NCBI GenBank assembly: GCA_022925895.1
Contig: JAKSYS010000863.1
Location: 1 to 15,312 of the forward strand
Length of the DNA stretch: 15,312 nucleotides
Direction: 5' to 3'
Source: Fragilaria crotonensis
Lineage: Eukaryota; Bacillariophyta; Fragilariophyceae; Fragilariales; Fragilariaceae
Every line of letters begins with the position of its first letter. Position 1 is the first letter of the stretch. Shown here piece after piece: positions 1 to 8,761 of this stretch. A program made the translations under genes and the position numbers. The notes beneath the pieces were generated by a model, which was not told where the DNA came from, did no database searches, and saw nothing but the letters and a program-made list of their open reading frames with translations.

Positions 1-8
1 TACCGTAG

Positions 9-215
9 CTAGTAGCTAGAGGAGTTGAGCAAGGAGTGTATGTGTCTGTGAAAAATTCAAGTTCAACTAAAAATCTAAGCCAACACGGGTGTTATTTTGA
101 CTGGAAGAAGCCTGAAGCGCAGTCATCCGATGAACATGACTCTACTAGAGAGTCCATTGCGTATCCTATTCTTGGCCGTTCGGGCGAAAGCGATTCCGAA
201 GGGGATCCATTGTAG
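9..215 (+). CDS. possible C-terminal coding exon of a gene starting left of the window
   Basis: A frame open from position 9 to a TAG at 213-215 encodes about 68 residues. The second half is hydrophilic and acidic, contains a YFDWKKPEAQ stretch and ends SGESDSEGDPL, which reads like a natural disordered C-terminus. There is no ATG at the front, so it would be the end of a longer protein or a last exon. The stop lies about 90 bp from the stop of the HMG-box gene on the other strand, so the two genes would be convergent. I recognise no family. A 68-codon open frame can occur by chance at this GC content, so this is suggestive only. Confidence 0.33.
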   Translation, partial: LVARGVEQGVYVSVKNSSSTKNLSQHGCYFDWKKPEAQSSDEHDSTRESIAYPILGRSGESDSEGDPL

Positions 216-305
216 TGATGTACATAATACCCTTGAATGATCTAACTTCTCCTACTAGAAGTAGTAATTGCCAGACGCATTAATTGAAAGTACCTTAGCA
301 TTACT

Positions 306-1415
306 TCATGAAAGTAATACCTCGTTGCCGAAGTCGTATAGAAAGTGATTAAGCTCCTCCTCCATCGTTTGCGCTCGATCAAAGTCTCCATCATCAGCTT
401 CGGAGAAGAGTCCCGACGTCGTGCAGGTGCTCTCATCGTCATCCGTGGCTGTCTCAAAGAATGTGTCCTTTGAGAATGACTCTGCAGGAAACTGGTCATC
501 TCGCACTGATGGGGTGGTGTCCGACGGAAAAGACATCGCGCCGTTCATCGAAAGTGGATTCATTGCTGGAGATTGCATTCTAGATCCGTTCATGTGTTGA
601 GCGAACACTGCTAATGGCATATGGAAACCGGGAGATTGTTTCAGGAGATTCGCGGCGCATTGGGCCATCAGAGATCCGTGAACGCTACTTGATCCCGCCG
701 GTCGCTCGTTGAATCGGGTATGTTGCATCAGCGCAGAGTTCGACACAACTTGCATCAAGTTTGGAACCATGAAGGATTCGGGGTCCATCAAGGTCTGTGT
801 ATGTTGCTTGTTGACAGTAGCCATGAGTTTGTGATGCCCATGCTTCGCTGAATGGTCATCGTCAGAAGAAGCGCTGTCGAATGATGGATTTTTTTTGTGG
901 GACGAAGAGGCGGCGACAGTGCCCTCTTGCGCCTTCTTCCACGCCGCGAGCTCCACCTTGTACCGCTGCTTCTCGCTTTCAGCCCTAGCTTCGAACGAAG
1001 CTCTTGATTGTGGTTCACAGTTCTTCCACTTGGTGGCAATACTGCGAGCAAGATCTGCGAAGCCAATCTTTCCGTGTGTCTTGCGATGCTTGCGTCGCCT
1101 CTCCTCCTCCGTCAAGCCGTCATCGATCTGCTGACTGTCGCTGGGAAGGGACGCGAGGATAGAGTTACGTTCTTCTTGAAAGAAAAGGTTGTAAGCAGAG
1201 AGGGGCCTCTTTGGCTTGTCTTTCGGCTTCTTCCATGCGCGCTTCTTGGAAGCCTTCACTGCCTTGCGGGAAACGGGTTTGATGTGTGTCGATGGTACGT
1301 GAAGAGGTGTGAAATCTGAAGAGAAGTTCAGAATTTCATTACTCATAGGTGTGGTGAAGAGATCGCAGTTCACAACCGATTGCGCATCTTCAAGGATTTG
1401 GTATAGTTTATCCAT
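306..1415 (-). CDS. HMG-box protein (369 aa)
   Basis: Predicted DNA-binding chromatin or transcription factor acting in the nucleus. The open frame gives 369 residues from the ATG at 1415; an in-frame ATG further up (1466) lies inside a probable 5'UTR intron and is not chosen. A lysine-rich lead (about 50-70) runs into an HMG box starting KPKRPLSAYNLFFQEER (about 67-83) and continuing FADLARSIATKWKN and RYKVELAAWKKA (about 119-162). Between helix 1 and helix 2 sits an insertion of roughly 25 residues, rich in charge and including EEERRRKHRKTHG (about 90-115). The rest is low-complexity, with Met/Ser/Asn-rich sequence and an acidic, serine-rich tail (about 313-369) that could act as an activation or histone-contact region. 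The family call is firm from the box itself. The target genes and orthologue name are unknown. The gene is divergent from the PsbP-like gene, about 1.5 kb away. Confidence 0.9.
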   Translation of the reverse strand: MDKLYQILEDAQSVVNCDLFTTPMSNEILNFSSDFTPLHVPSTHIKPVSRKAVKASKKRAWKKPKDKPKRPLSAYNLFFQEERNSILASLPSDSQQIDDGLTEEERRRKHRKTHGKIGFADLARSIATKWKNCEPQSRASFEARAESEKQRYKVELAAWKKAQEGTVAASSSHKKNPSFDSASSDDDHSAKHGHHKLMATVNKQHTQTLMDPESFMVPNLMQVVSNSALMQHTRFNERPAGSSSVHGSLMAQCAANLLKQSPGFHMPLAVFAQHMNGSRMQSPAMNPLSMNGAMSFPSDTTPSVRDDQFPAESFSKDTFFETATDDDESTCTTSGLFSEADDGDFDRAQTMEEELNHFLYDFGNEVLLS

Positions 1416-1426
1416 TGTGTGAATAG

Positions 1427-1509
1427 CTGAAGTTGAAAGAAAGATGAGTGACATGGACCGGAGCAATAGTAAAGCGAGATTCCTTGCTGAGACGAAGTGT
1501 TGGGCTTAC
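1427..1509 (-). other. probable 5'UTR intron of the HMG-box gene
   Basis: On the minus strand, AG|GTAAGC at 1510/1509 gives a strong donor. A pyrimidine-rich stretch ending TTCAACTTCAG at 1427 gives a strong acceptor, 11 bases before the chosen ATG at 1415. The 83 bp length matches the other introns here. Splicing removes the in-frame ATGs at 1466 and 1454 and explains why the protein should start MDKLYQ. Confidence 0.65.
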
Positions 1510-2055
1510 CTACTTCGCAGGAAGACAAAACTTGCAATTGTGAGAGTTTTATATGAAACAAATTTGAAGGACCAGATGAATTGAACATACTGAGGCTACG
1601 AGGCCCTGTAAAACAAGATTTGGTTGGATATGACGACAACAAAATCCGTATGAAGGCGATCGACACTCTGGTAAAAAATACTTGATCGTGATTAAATTTG
1701 AGTCTAACCCACTAAGTAGGCCATAGTCCGATCCTTGTACTGTATCAAAAATAAGATATGTAAGAAAACTTGTAAGGCAACGTGGGTAGTACTGCCCCTT
1801 CGGGATTAGAACTTGTTTCGAATTTCGAGTATCCTGAAAGATCATGCAAGGGGCATAGAACAGCAGAGGACCACAATGTTAGTTTAGGGCTTATACTTGG
1901 AAATCCTGCAGCAAAGGACTAATTCCTGTTATTGAACCTCCTGTTCAAGCGATACAGAAAAGGCCCTGATCTAATCCGTGGTTCCCGATTAGATTTTGAA
2001 ACATTGGGGAGATGACAAATGAAGGACTCCTAATGTCGAACAAAGGTCGTATCTG

Positions 2056-2073
2056 GTACCACCTAGGTGGTAC
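2056..2073. repeat. 18 bp perfect palindrome
   Basis: GTACCACCTAGGTGGTAC reads the same on both strands with no mismatch. It begins and ends in GTAC, the tetranucleotide enriched in the clusters at 2711-2901 and 12288-12513. Function unknown. Confidence 0.85.
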
Positions 2074-2710
2074 TGAGGAAGACCTGTGCGACTATTCGGA
2101 GGAGGTTCATTTTCTCCTCAAAACATGTCGTCAAGGACCTCTAATGGTTCAATATTTATACAAACCGAAATATCCTGCATTTTGCTTCGATTTGTCCTTT
2201 GTCGAATGCTTTTATATTAATGTACCATACCACGAAGACGTTGGGAGCTGGTCATGGAACATGAAACCCGAATGGACTACTCTCTAGGGCAGTTACCCGG
2301 TACTCGGAGCTCGGAGTTTATATCACGACCATCAAGTTTCGAAGATGCTCCGCCTCTTTGCAAGGATCTTTTAGTGCACTTCTGTAACGAACGTTGCAGC
2401 TTGCAGCGCGTAGCAGAGTACGACCACTTCGTCAACGCATCGGATCTAAAGAACAGTCAACATTCGATGTATGTGCACGGAGTATTTATTCTACGAGGTC
2501 GTATCGTAAAAAGCGTGTACGAACTTCGGGGAATGTGCAGTTTCGGTCATCCAAAAAGCCTACGACTATTCACCGCAAAATGACTTTTTCGATGTGCAAT
2601 GACAGGATTCCTTTCACATTACGTTCGGCGTGGTACGTAGTGTATGAATATGCCGGCATATGTCATAGAAAGAAGATGGCTTTACCATGTATGCTAGTAT
2701 GACACTTTGA

Positions 2711-2901
2711 GTACCATTACTTACAACGTAACGGTACTGTACCTGGGTAACTGGTACTCGTACGGTAGTTTCATCGGAAAACCTCAATTACACTTAAATA
2801 CTGAACGGTAAAAACGGTTACCTCCGAGTCAGGGAGAAAACGAACAGGATTTCCGCACGTCCGCACAGTAGTGTCTGGAACCTGGAACGCAGTACCGGTA
2901 C
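2711..2901. promoter_or_regulatory. GTAC-rich cluster upstream of the PsbP-like gene
   Basis: Five GTAC tetranucleotides lie within 2711-2763, followed by the perfect palindrome GTACCGGTAC at 2892-2901. The last site is 92 bp before the ATG at 2994. The counts are seen directly; a regulatory role is inferred from position and from the similar cluster at 12288-12513. It could also be a genome-wide simple repeat. Confidence 0.4.
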
Positions 2902-2993
2902 TGTAGAAAGGAGTGCGGCAGAGGTGCACAACGCCTCCGAGTAACGTGCAACTCTTCGAACACTTCCTCGCCCAACTCACGATATCCTCCATT

Positions 2994-4125
2994 ATGTTCG
3001 CGTTCGCAACACTTGTTGCGTTTGCACTCCTACATTCTACCATCTGGAGGGCAGCTGCGTGGCAGCAAGTGCAATTGAGAGGTGTGGGTCAAAGGGCGTC
3101 CCGGCCAAAGTTCGGTCGACTGCGATTATCTCACGACGATGTAGATCGCCTCGATGATCCTTCGCCTCCTCTTATATTTGAGAATCTTCCGTCGACAACC
3201 GCGGCAAAGAATGATTATATGCGAACGATGGGGATCTCTCCGAGGCGGATATTCCTTTCTGGTTTGTCAGCGATGGCCATTGCCCTTGCTGGCAACTTGT
3301 TCGGTGTTACGAGCCAGTTGTTGACAATTTTCCCAGAGGATATGGTCGAGGCAAGCGGATTGGACACATACTTTCCACGAGGTAAGAATGCGGAACCATG
3401 GCTTGAAGCTGTGTGCGGTTGATGACATCTGAATTGACCAACCTGGCTCCCACAGGCGAATTCAAGAGATGCACCGGCCAAGGTTATTCATTTGTCTATC
3501 CAACTCAATGGGTAGCGGATACTTTTGTTGCACTTGCGAAAGCCCAACGTCAGGCCAAGTCATTAGATTACCGAATTACTCGAAGCGGGGCCAGCGTTAC
3601 TGTCCCAGACGAAGGTGCGTAGCTTTATCATCCTGACAAATTCACCTATTCGACCACATTAATCGGATGTTTCATCTTACGTTTGTACCAGCATTTGGGC
3701 CTCCTGGGCGCCTTAATAAAAGGGGGGTGTCGGAACAAGGAGACACAAACGTTTCCGTCGTGGTTTCTTCTGTGATGCCTGGCTTTTCGCTGAAGGGAAC
3801 CCTGGGGGATCCCACCTCCGCGGCACAAACTCTACTACGAGTATCACTCGCTCCGGAAGGTAGTGGTCGATCGGCTACGCTCCTCTCGGCGGGAGAAGAC
3901 AGCGCCCGCCAAGTGTATCAATTTGAGTACACGGTTGATCGGGGTGGTCGAGGCCCTCCACTGCGAGCTATCTCAGTAATTGCAGCAAGAAACTCAGACG
4001 CCGTTGTCACCCTTACAGTGGTGGCTCCCTCCGAGGATTGGAGAGACGAAAACCTCGCCAGCAAACTGCGGAAGGTTGCCAACAGTTTTCATGTTGTTAG
4101 GCAGCAGCATGGCGCGACAACTTAA
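2994..4125 (+). CDS. PsbP-domain thylakoid-lumen protein (326 aa, three exons)
   Basis: Exons 2994-3381, 3456-3614 and 3692-4125 join to 327 codons including the stop. The N-terminus is a hydrophobic signal peptide (residues 1-22) ending Ala-Ala-Ala|Trp23, matching the ASAFAP-type rule with an aromatic at +1 for import into secondary plastids. A basic, serine-bearing transit region follows (23-45). Residues 81-100 carry SPRRIFL and then a hydrophobic stretch, a twin-arginine signal for thylakoid-lumen export. From about 131 to the end is a PsbP fold: GYSFVYPTQW (139-148), FGPPGRLNKRG (184-194) and a closing LRKVANSFHV. PsbP is an oxygen-evolving-complex extrinsic subunit; PsbP-like and PPD paralogues have varied assembly or other lumen roles. 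Which subgroup this is cannot be settled by eye. ATG 2994 is the first ATG in the frame. Confidence 0.88.
3382..3455 (+). other. intron 1 of the PsbP-like gene (74 bp)
   Basis: Donor GAG|GTAAGA at 3382 and acceptor CCCACAG at 3455; phase 1, splitting a Gly codon. Unspliced, the frame meets a stop at 3420-3422. Splicing joins the targeting region to the start of the PsbP domain. Confidence 0.8.
3615..3691 (+). other. intron 2 of the PsbP-like gene (77 bp)
   Basis: Donor AAG|GTGCGT at 3615 and acceptor TTTGTACCAG at 3691; phase 1. Splicing gives VTVPDE-A-FGPPGRLNKRG, the expected continuous PsbP core. Unspliced, the frame stops at once. Confidence 0.85.
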
Positions 4126-5038
4126 AAGGGTACGAGCCCCTCTCTGGTGTTGTTTATTCTTTTGTTTCCATCGCAATCGAACTTGCCCGCTTTATGACTC
4201 TCATCATTGCTGGGTTCATGTAAGGGAAAGTGGTTATTCTTGGAATATCGGAGTCGAAACGTGGGAAGCTGAACAGTTTCGAGGCAGCATTGCTGAGTTG
4301 GTATTAGGAAAATGCAGTGTTTGTACACACTCAGGGTACTCGTACGACATTTCCTTCTCTCGGTGGACCAGCTTGCGTACAGTCCGCCGCAGTCGCGAAT
4401 ACGAAGTGAGAACTGGCAGTAGACATACTAAAGAGGCCTAGTAGAGGGATTTTACCCAGTCCCCTCGGTTCGAACCCCAATGGACTAAAGGATAAAATCA
4501 GCTGCATAGCAAGGCAAAATGTTGTTTCTTGTTGCTGTGGGAGGTCAAAGGCAATGGTCCAAATGCATGATTCCCCAAAGGGTTGGTGCTAGTGGCTGTT
4601 TTGCAGAATACCATGTGTCTAACTTTACAACTAGAAGAGCTTGAGCCACCCTCCAGTGATCCCATGATCCCATGATTATGCAGTTTTGCATCACCCTTTA
4701 CAAAGAATAATTGAGAATAACCAGAAAAATGGAACCGTGATGACAGAAGGCGGTGGAGGCTGCCATCCCTGCTATCACAACCCTACCAGCATTCAAAGAA
4801 TGGCTGGTGCATGTACTGCAAAAGCCTGAGTCTACATTCTTGCTTTGGCATGAAGAAGAAAAGAGGTTATGACACTGTCACTATGCCAGCGAGTAGTACA
4901 GCAAAACGTATGTTGACCGAAGAGCACACAATATAGCAGCAACTAGTCCATGATTGTTGTGAAACCTTATTGTCGGCAAGCAACAGAGTAAATACGTAAA
5001 TACGTAAATACTATCACAACTTCTATAACAATGTCAAC
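4126..5038. other. non-coding stretch left of the Tc1/mariner relic
   Basis: No intact gene seen. It holds the 3' flank of the PsbP-like gene, a T-arm-like GGTTCGAACCC at 4467-4477, two copies of an 8-mer at 4658-4673 and three copies of GTAAATAC at 4988-5011. From about 4480 it becomes AT-rich and poor in CpG, like the transposase relic to its right. It may include the decayed N-terminal part of that relic (helix-turn-helix and first catalytic Asp), which I could not recognise. Confidence 0.55.
4988..5011 (+). repeat. three tandem copies of an 8 bp unit
   Basis: GTAAATAC occurs three times head to tail without mismatch. It lies directly upstream of the recognisable part of the Tc1/mariner relic and is probably a small slippage repeat. 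Confidence 0.85.
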
Positions 5039-5795
5039 ATGGTTAAAAAGTGCCTAACATCAGAAAAGCAGCTGCAAATGTTTATTGGCCCTGAAGTCAA
5101 TGATTTCCAAATTGATTTGTCCACAACAAAGATCAAATTGAAGGTGATGCTTCTATTCATAGTGGCAAGACCAGCCAGCAAGTGTTTTGTGCAAATGTAA
5201 CTTTGACGGTAAGATTGGAATGTGGTCATTTGTAGAGTACTCTTGCACGGAGGACACCAACTGCAAGCTCACCAGCAGGGACAGTATTTATAAGAACAGT
5301 ACTAAGTTACAATAAAGAAGAATGATGTCGCTCAACAATTCATGTGTCAACAAGTTGTCGTGACCATCAATGAGAAATGACCCATCCAAAAAAGAGAATA
5401 ACCATTCAAGAACATGATGGATAATCTTACCTCATCCTAATCAACTAAGATGCAACCCATGGAGTTTGAAACATTTATCTCCAGACACAGCAGTCCGCCA
5501 AGAATCCAGACTTGAATGCTTCTGACCTCAGTTTCTTCAATGCACTGTCATTGACTCAGAAGAATCTCAGAATGCCAGTGAGCAATTGAAAGATTGATTA
5601 GACAAGTTCAGACAACAGTTTATTAATTTTTTAATCCAAAAGAGATTGACAAAGGATTGTACTAGTCATGCTGCAAACATCAGACAAATACTGAAAATGA
5701 TGGTGCCAACAAGTAGCTACAAAGTGGCACATATTCTTGCCGACAATGCGATGCTTCATATACACATACTTCAACCAAGGATAGAAGCCAGTGAC
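5039..5795 (+). pseudogene. decayed Tc1/mariner-like DDE transposase
   Basis: Fragments of one transposase follow each other in the right order but in changing frames. 5141 onward reads KVMLLFIVARP. 5202 onward, after a frameshift, reads FDGKIGMWSFVEY. 5389 onward reads KKRITIQEHDG, where active relatives have an IQQDNA-type block with the second catalytic Asp. 5491 onward reads QSAKNPDLNASDLSFFNAL, the SPDxNxLDxxFF block with the third catalytic Asp. 5676 onward reads IRQILKMM...YKVAHI, the usual C-terminal block. At least four frame segments and several stops separate them, so no functional protein is made. The family call rests on block order and wording as I know them from IS630/Tc1/mariner transposases of stramenopiles. 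The DEKWF-type first Asp block was not found. Terminal inverted repeats and the TA target duplication were not identified. Confidence 0.78.
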
Positions 5796-5956
5796 AGAGC
5801 AATCAAGATAATCAATTTTGTTATGGTGTGACAATCAATTCTATGAGAAAGAAGACCATTTGTCCATGACAACTACTTCAACGGAGTGGAGTAAGTGGCC
5901 CAAGTGTTGTTTGCATTCATCATCCATACAAAAGTTAAGTGCAACTCATGAGTTAC

Positions 5957-6091
5957 ACTTCAACATTAACTTGCATTATTGCTGAATTTCTTCACTTAAC
6001 CTGTTCTTGTTCTCATTAGCGAGCAGGTTTATGATTGCGCCATGCCACTGATACACAACAGTATGGAAATAATGCAAATTGAAGTTCAACT
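5957..6091. repeat. imperfect inverted repeat, 23 bp arms
   Basis: Arms at 5957-5979 and 6069-6091 pair at 18 of 23 positions, with nine perfect pairs at the inner ends (TTGCATTAT against ATAATGCAA). The spacer is 89 bp. It could be the remnant of a small foldback element. Its relation to the relic ending near 5795 is unclear. Confidence 0.5.
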
Positions 6092-7272
6092 TGCAATGAG
6101 ATAGATCTCACGGCTACTGTAGTTTTATCCTAGCTACTATGTGTATGCTGCAACATCTAAACTTATTTTTAATGCTTTTGTGTTCCTCAGGTGCGTCTTA
6201 TAATAATTAGATCTTTTCAGTACAGGTACTCTAGCTAGTATTCTGCACTAGTATGCAGCTTCACACCAGTGCTCTATTCTTCAGCACTACCACAGCTCTC
6301 AAAACTTAAAAGTGATTTCGAGGTGACAACGTACTGAGACATGCATATTGCAGATCTATTTGTATGCATAATGGCAGTGTTATTTACGTATGTAGTTGCC
6401 TGCATTGGGCTACAGCAGTTTAGCTAAAGTCGTACTTGACCCACACCTCGGTGTGTAGTGTATAAACATGGTAAACTCCAAAGAATGCTGTAGAAGAACA
6501 TGGTTTTTGTTTGAATATTTTTGAAACTTCTCTCATTTGAGATCAGAAAAGCTTTCCACCAGATCACAGCCTTCGTTTTATTACATTATTGTGAATCCGG
6601 AGAGTGAGTCAGAAATGTGTTTTTGTAGTGAGATACTGGGTTGCCACCTTTCATGCAGTGTACCAAGAGTGTGCCAACTTTGGGCAGCAATGTTTGTGAT
6701 ACCAGATTGTCAACTAGCAAGGATTGAGAATCAAACGTCATCAAATTATGTTAGAAAGATACGTAGTATGCTAGTGTCGGACTCTGCATTTGAATTGCAG
6801 TTCATTTCTATGGCTTGTTGTCTCATCATGGAGTTTGACATCTTGCGTTGCTCTTATCATTATTCGGTTGTTTTTTCTCATGGATCCATCTGAAGATGAT
6901 GCTGATGGTCACCTTCGTCCTTCTCCTCACATGTCAATGGTGGGCAGTACATATCCATGAAAACTTAAGGTTGAACACCAATGAAGATGTGATATTGCCT
7001 TGGCCTACATTGTAACAACGAGTGCCAGAAAGCCAAAATGCTAAAATTGTCCCATTTGATGAAATATTAGCTAATATTTGCTGCATTCTGGATTGCAAAT
7101 GAACGACAATGTGCACTACACGGAGGCAAAATAATTCCTGTTTGATGTCTGGCTGATGAAAAACTTGATATGCCAGTATGATCTTCATTTGTTGTAAAAA
7201 TGAATGTGATGACAGCATGCATCTGCTTATTTATGAAAAACAAATCTTCTGTTGAATCAGAAAGAAATTTCT

Positions 7273-7348
7273 AAAACGAACATATGATTGCTTGCTTATG
7301 CTGACAAGAGACAATACAAAAAACGAACATGCTTTCGCCTGCTGACAA
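7273..7348 (+). repeat. imperfect direct duplication of about 47 bp
   Basis: AAAACGAACAT occurs at 7273-7283 and 7320-7330, and TGCTGACAA follows each copy (7299-7307 and 7340-7348). The second copy has lost several bases between the two shared words. A simple tandem duplication followed by drift fits. Confidence 0.5.
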
Positions 7349-8149
7349 CAATAAACTGTTTAGGGTTGCTCATAAAAAACACATCTGTTCTCGTATGATG
7401 AAAATTGCCGGTTCAAATAACGCAACAACTTTTCTAAAGAGCTCACGTCACACTGCCTGGTCCTCATTGCTGGCTGTTGTGCACGTGCTCAGGGTCTTTC
7501 ATCACAGTTCTGCTGGAAGGTATGACAATTTAGACAGAATAGTGAGTGCAGTGACCAGCAGGTGCTGCCATGATTATTGCGCTGCTGGCATATGTGAAAT
7601 ATTTTAGTGACATGATGATGAATAATTTGCTGACATTATAGACTTGCTGATACAACAGCTTACAGAAAATTCAAGTTTTGCTTGTCAGCAATATATAGCG
7701 TATCAAGAATCACATTTGTTTTGTGAGCAAAATTGCATTCAGAAAATGCTTTCAAAGTAGATTTTGCCATGGACACCAAAATGCTTTTCCAAGATTTACT
7801 TTTACGGGGTACACCTCTGCTTAAAAGCTCTTGATCGGTTTTTTCTGTCAACAAGGGTATTCTGACATTCCACCGAAACATGATACAATTTGCGTTCCTA
7901 TTGATGAAGGCTTGTCAAGGCTGCCATATACCTTGAAATGATGGCTTTAAGTTCTCAGACTGAAACTTAACGGCTTGAACGCACACCAGCCGGACGTTCG
8001 TCTGCATGATACACTATTTTTGTTCCTCGTGCATTCCTACGTGATGGTGCTTTTATTGCTGCTAGAACGTTACTGACTGCTGGCCCATTTATTGTATCGC
8101 TGCTACTTGGTCACAGCGTCATAGCTTTCTGCATGTGCGTCTAATGTCT

Positions 8150-8180
8150 AATGCTACGAGTTCTGTAGAACTGTAGCATT
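8150..8180. repeat. 31-base hairpin
   Basis: AATGCTAC at 8150-8157 pairs perfectly with GTAGCATT at 8173-8180. Inside it, AGTTCT (8159-8164) pairs perfectly with AGAACT (8167-8172). One bulged G (8158) and a GT loop remain. A CTTTTT run follows. Function unknown. Confidence 0.8.
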
Positions 8181-8419
8181 CTTTTTCGCTCTACGCTCTA
8201 CACCGTCCGAGTGTAATGGAACACGTATGTCATACGATTTGACGAGAAGTTCGAACCATTGCTGGTACGATACGAATCAGGTGTGCTAATTGGCCGAGAC
8301 CCCACCATGTCATGCTTGCATTGCTAACAGCCTCGAGACCACCCAATATTCTGGTTCAATCGCATTGATGACCGGCATCACTGATTGGTGAAAAGAAAGC
8401 TAGTACGTTCGTCAGCACA

Positions 8420-8491
8420 TGACGTCCTTCGCCTCACGTCAACCACTTTCACGTACTTGCCCGCGTGGGATTACCGTGTGCCGCATGACGT
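8420..8491. promoter_or_regulatory. cluster of three TGACGT cores
   Basis: TGACGTC at 8420-8426, ACGTCA at 8436-8441 and TGACGTA at 8486-8492 share the half-site bound by many bZIP proteins; diatom CO2/cAMP-response elements have the same core. They lie about 1.2 kb before the bZIP start codon, so any link to that gene is a guess. Confidence 0.3.
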
Positions 8492-8712
8492 AGGCTAGGC
8501 TGACATCATAAGTTCGACTTGAGAATTATATCAAACTACTGAAAAAGTCCCCCAAGAACCAGGCGTTGCGTGTCGAGTGTCCCATTCACCTACGCGTCTG
8601 TGCGTTTTTCAAATGTCTTTGTTTTATTAGGTGTTTTTGCAGAAAGCCTCCTGATCCGAACATGTTGACACCCGTAGACAGAATAGGAACGAATGAAAAT
8701 GATGTAATTGTT

Positions 8713-8761
8713 CTGTACTTAAAGGGCGATGCAAACCTCCGTCACAAATCCTTAAGTACAG
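8713..8761. repeat. 10 bp inverted repeat with 29 bp spacer
   Basis: CTGTACTTAA at 8713-8722 is the exact reverse complement of TTAAGTACAG at 8752-8761. Function unknown. Confidence 0.75.

Larger units (their letters stand above)
1511..2993. other. intergenic region between the divergent HMG-box and PsbP-like genes
   Basis: No recognisable gene. A few frames of about 90-110 codons are open on the plus strand between 2012 and 2702, but they overlap one another in different frames, show no family motif and have no clear splice structure. The region should hold both promoters. Visible structure is an 18 bp perfect palindrome at 2056-2073 and a GTAC-rich cluster at 2711-2901 close to the PsbP-like start. 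Confidence 0.6.
5796..7900. other. AT-rich non-coding stretch, possible further transposon debris
   Basis: No convincing gene. Open frames of 60-118 codons occur (for example 6537-6893, 7329-7607) but show no motif I know. Visible structure is an imperfect inverted repeat at 5957-6091 and an imperfect direct duplication at 7273-7348. The base texture (TG/CA-rich, few CpG) resembles the transposase relic, so part of this may be the remainder of that element or others inserted beside it. Confidence 0.5.

Noticed and set aside
1416-1466. An N-terminal extension of the HMG-box protein starting at the ATG at 1466
   Set aside because: The segment carries a strong acceptor signal (TTTCAACTTCAG) and a matching donor at 1509, so it is most likely intronic.
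2254-2702. Overlapping open frames of 109 and 102 codons on the plus strand
   Set aside because: They overlap in different frames, show no motif, lead into GTAC repeats and lie where the PsbP-like promoter should be. Chance openness is more likely.
4436-4500. A tRNA gene around GGTTCGAACCC
   Set aside because: The T-stem has mismatches, no matching acceptor stem or D-arm lies at the right distance upstream, and no anticodon arm can be drawn.
6537-6893. A 118-codon open frame on the plus strand
   Set aside because: No domain or motif, no ATG at its front, and it lies in AT-rich sequence next to transposon debris.
7329-7607. A 92-codon ATG-started frame on the plus strand
   Set aside because: It begins inside a local duplication and has no recognised motif; its composition does not resemble the genes in this window.
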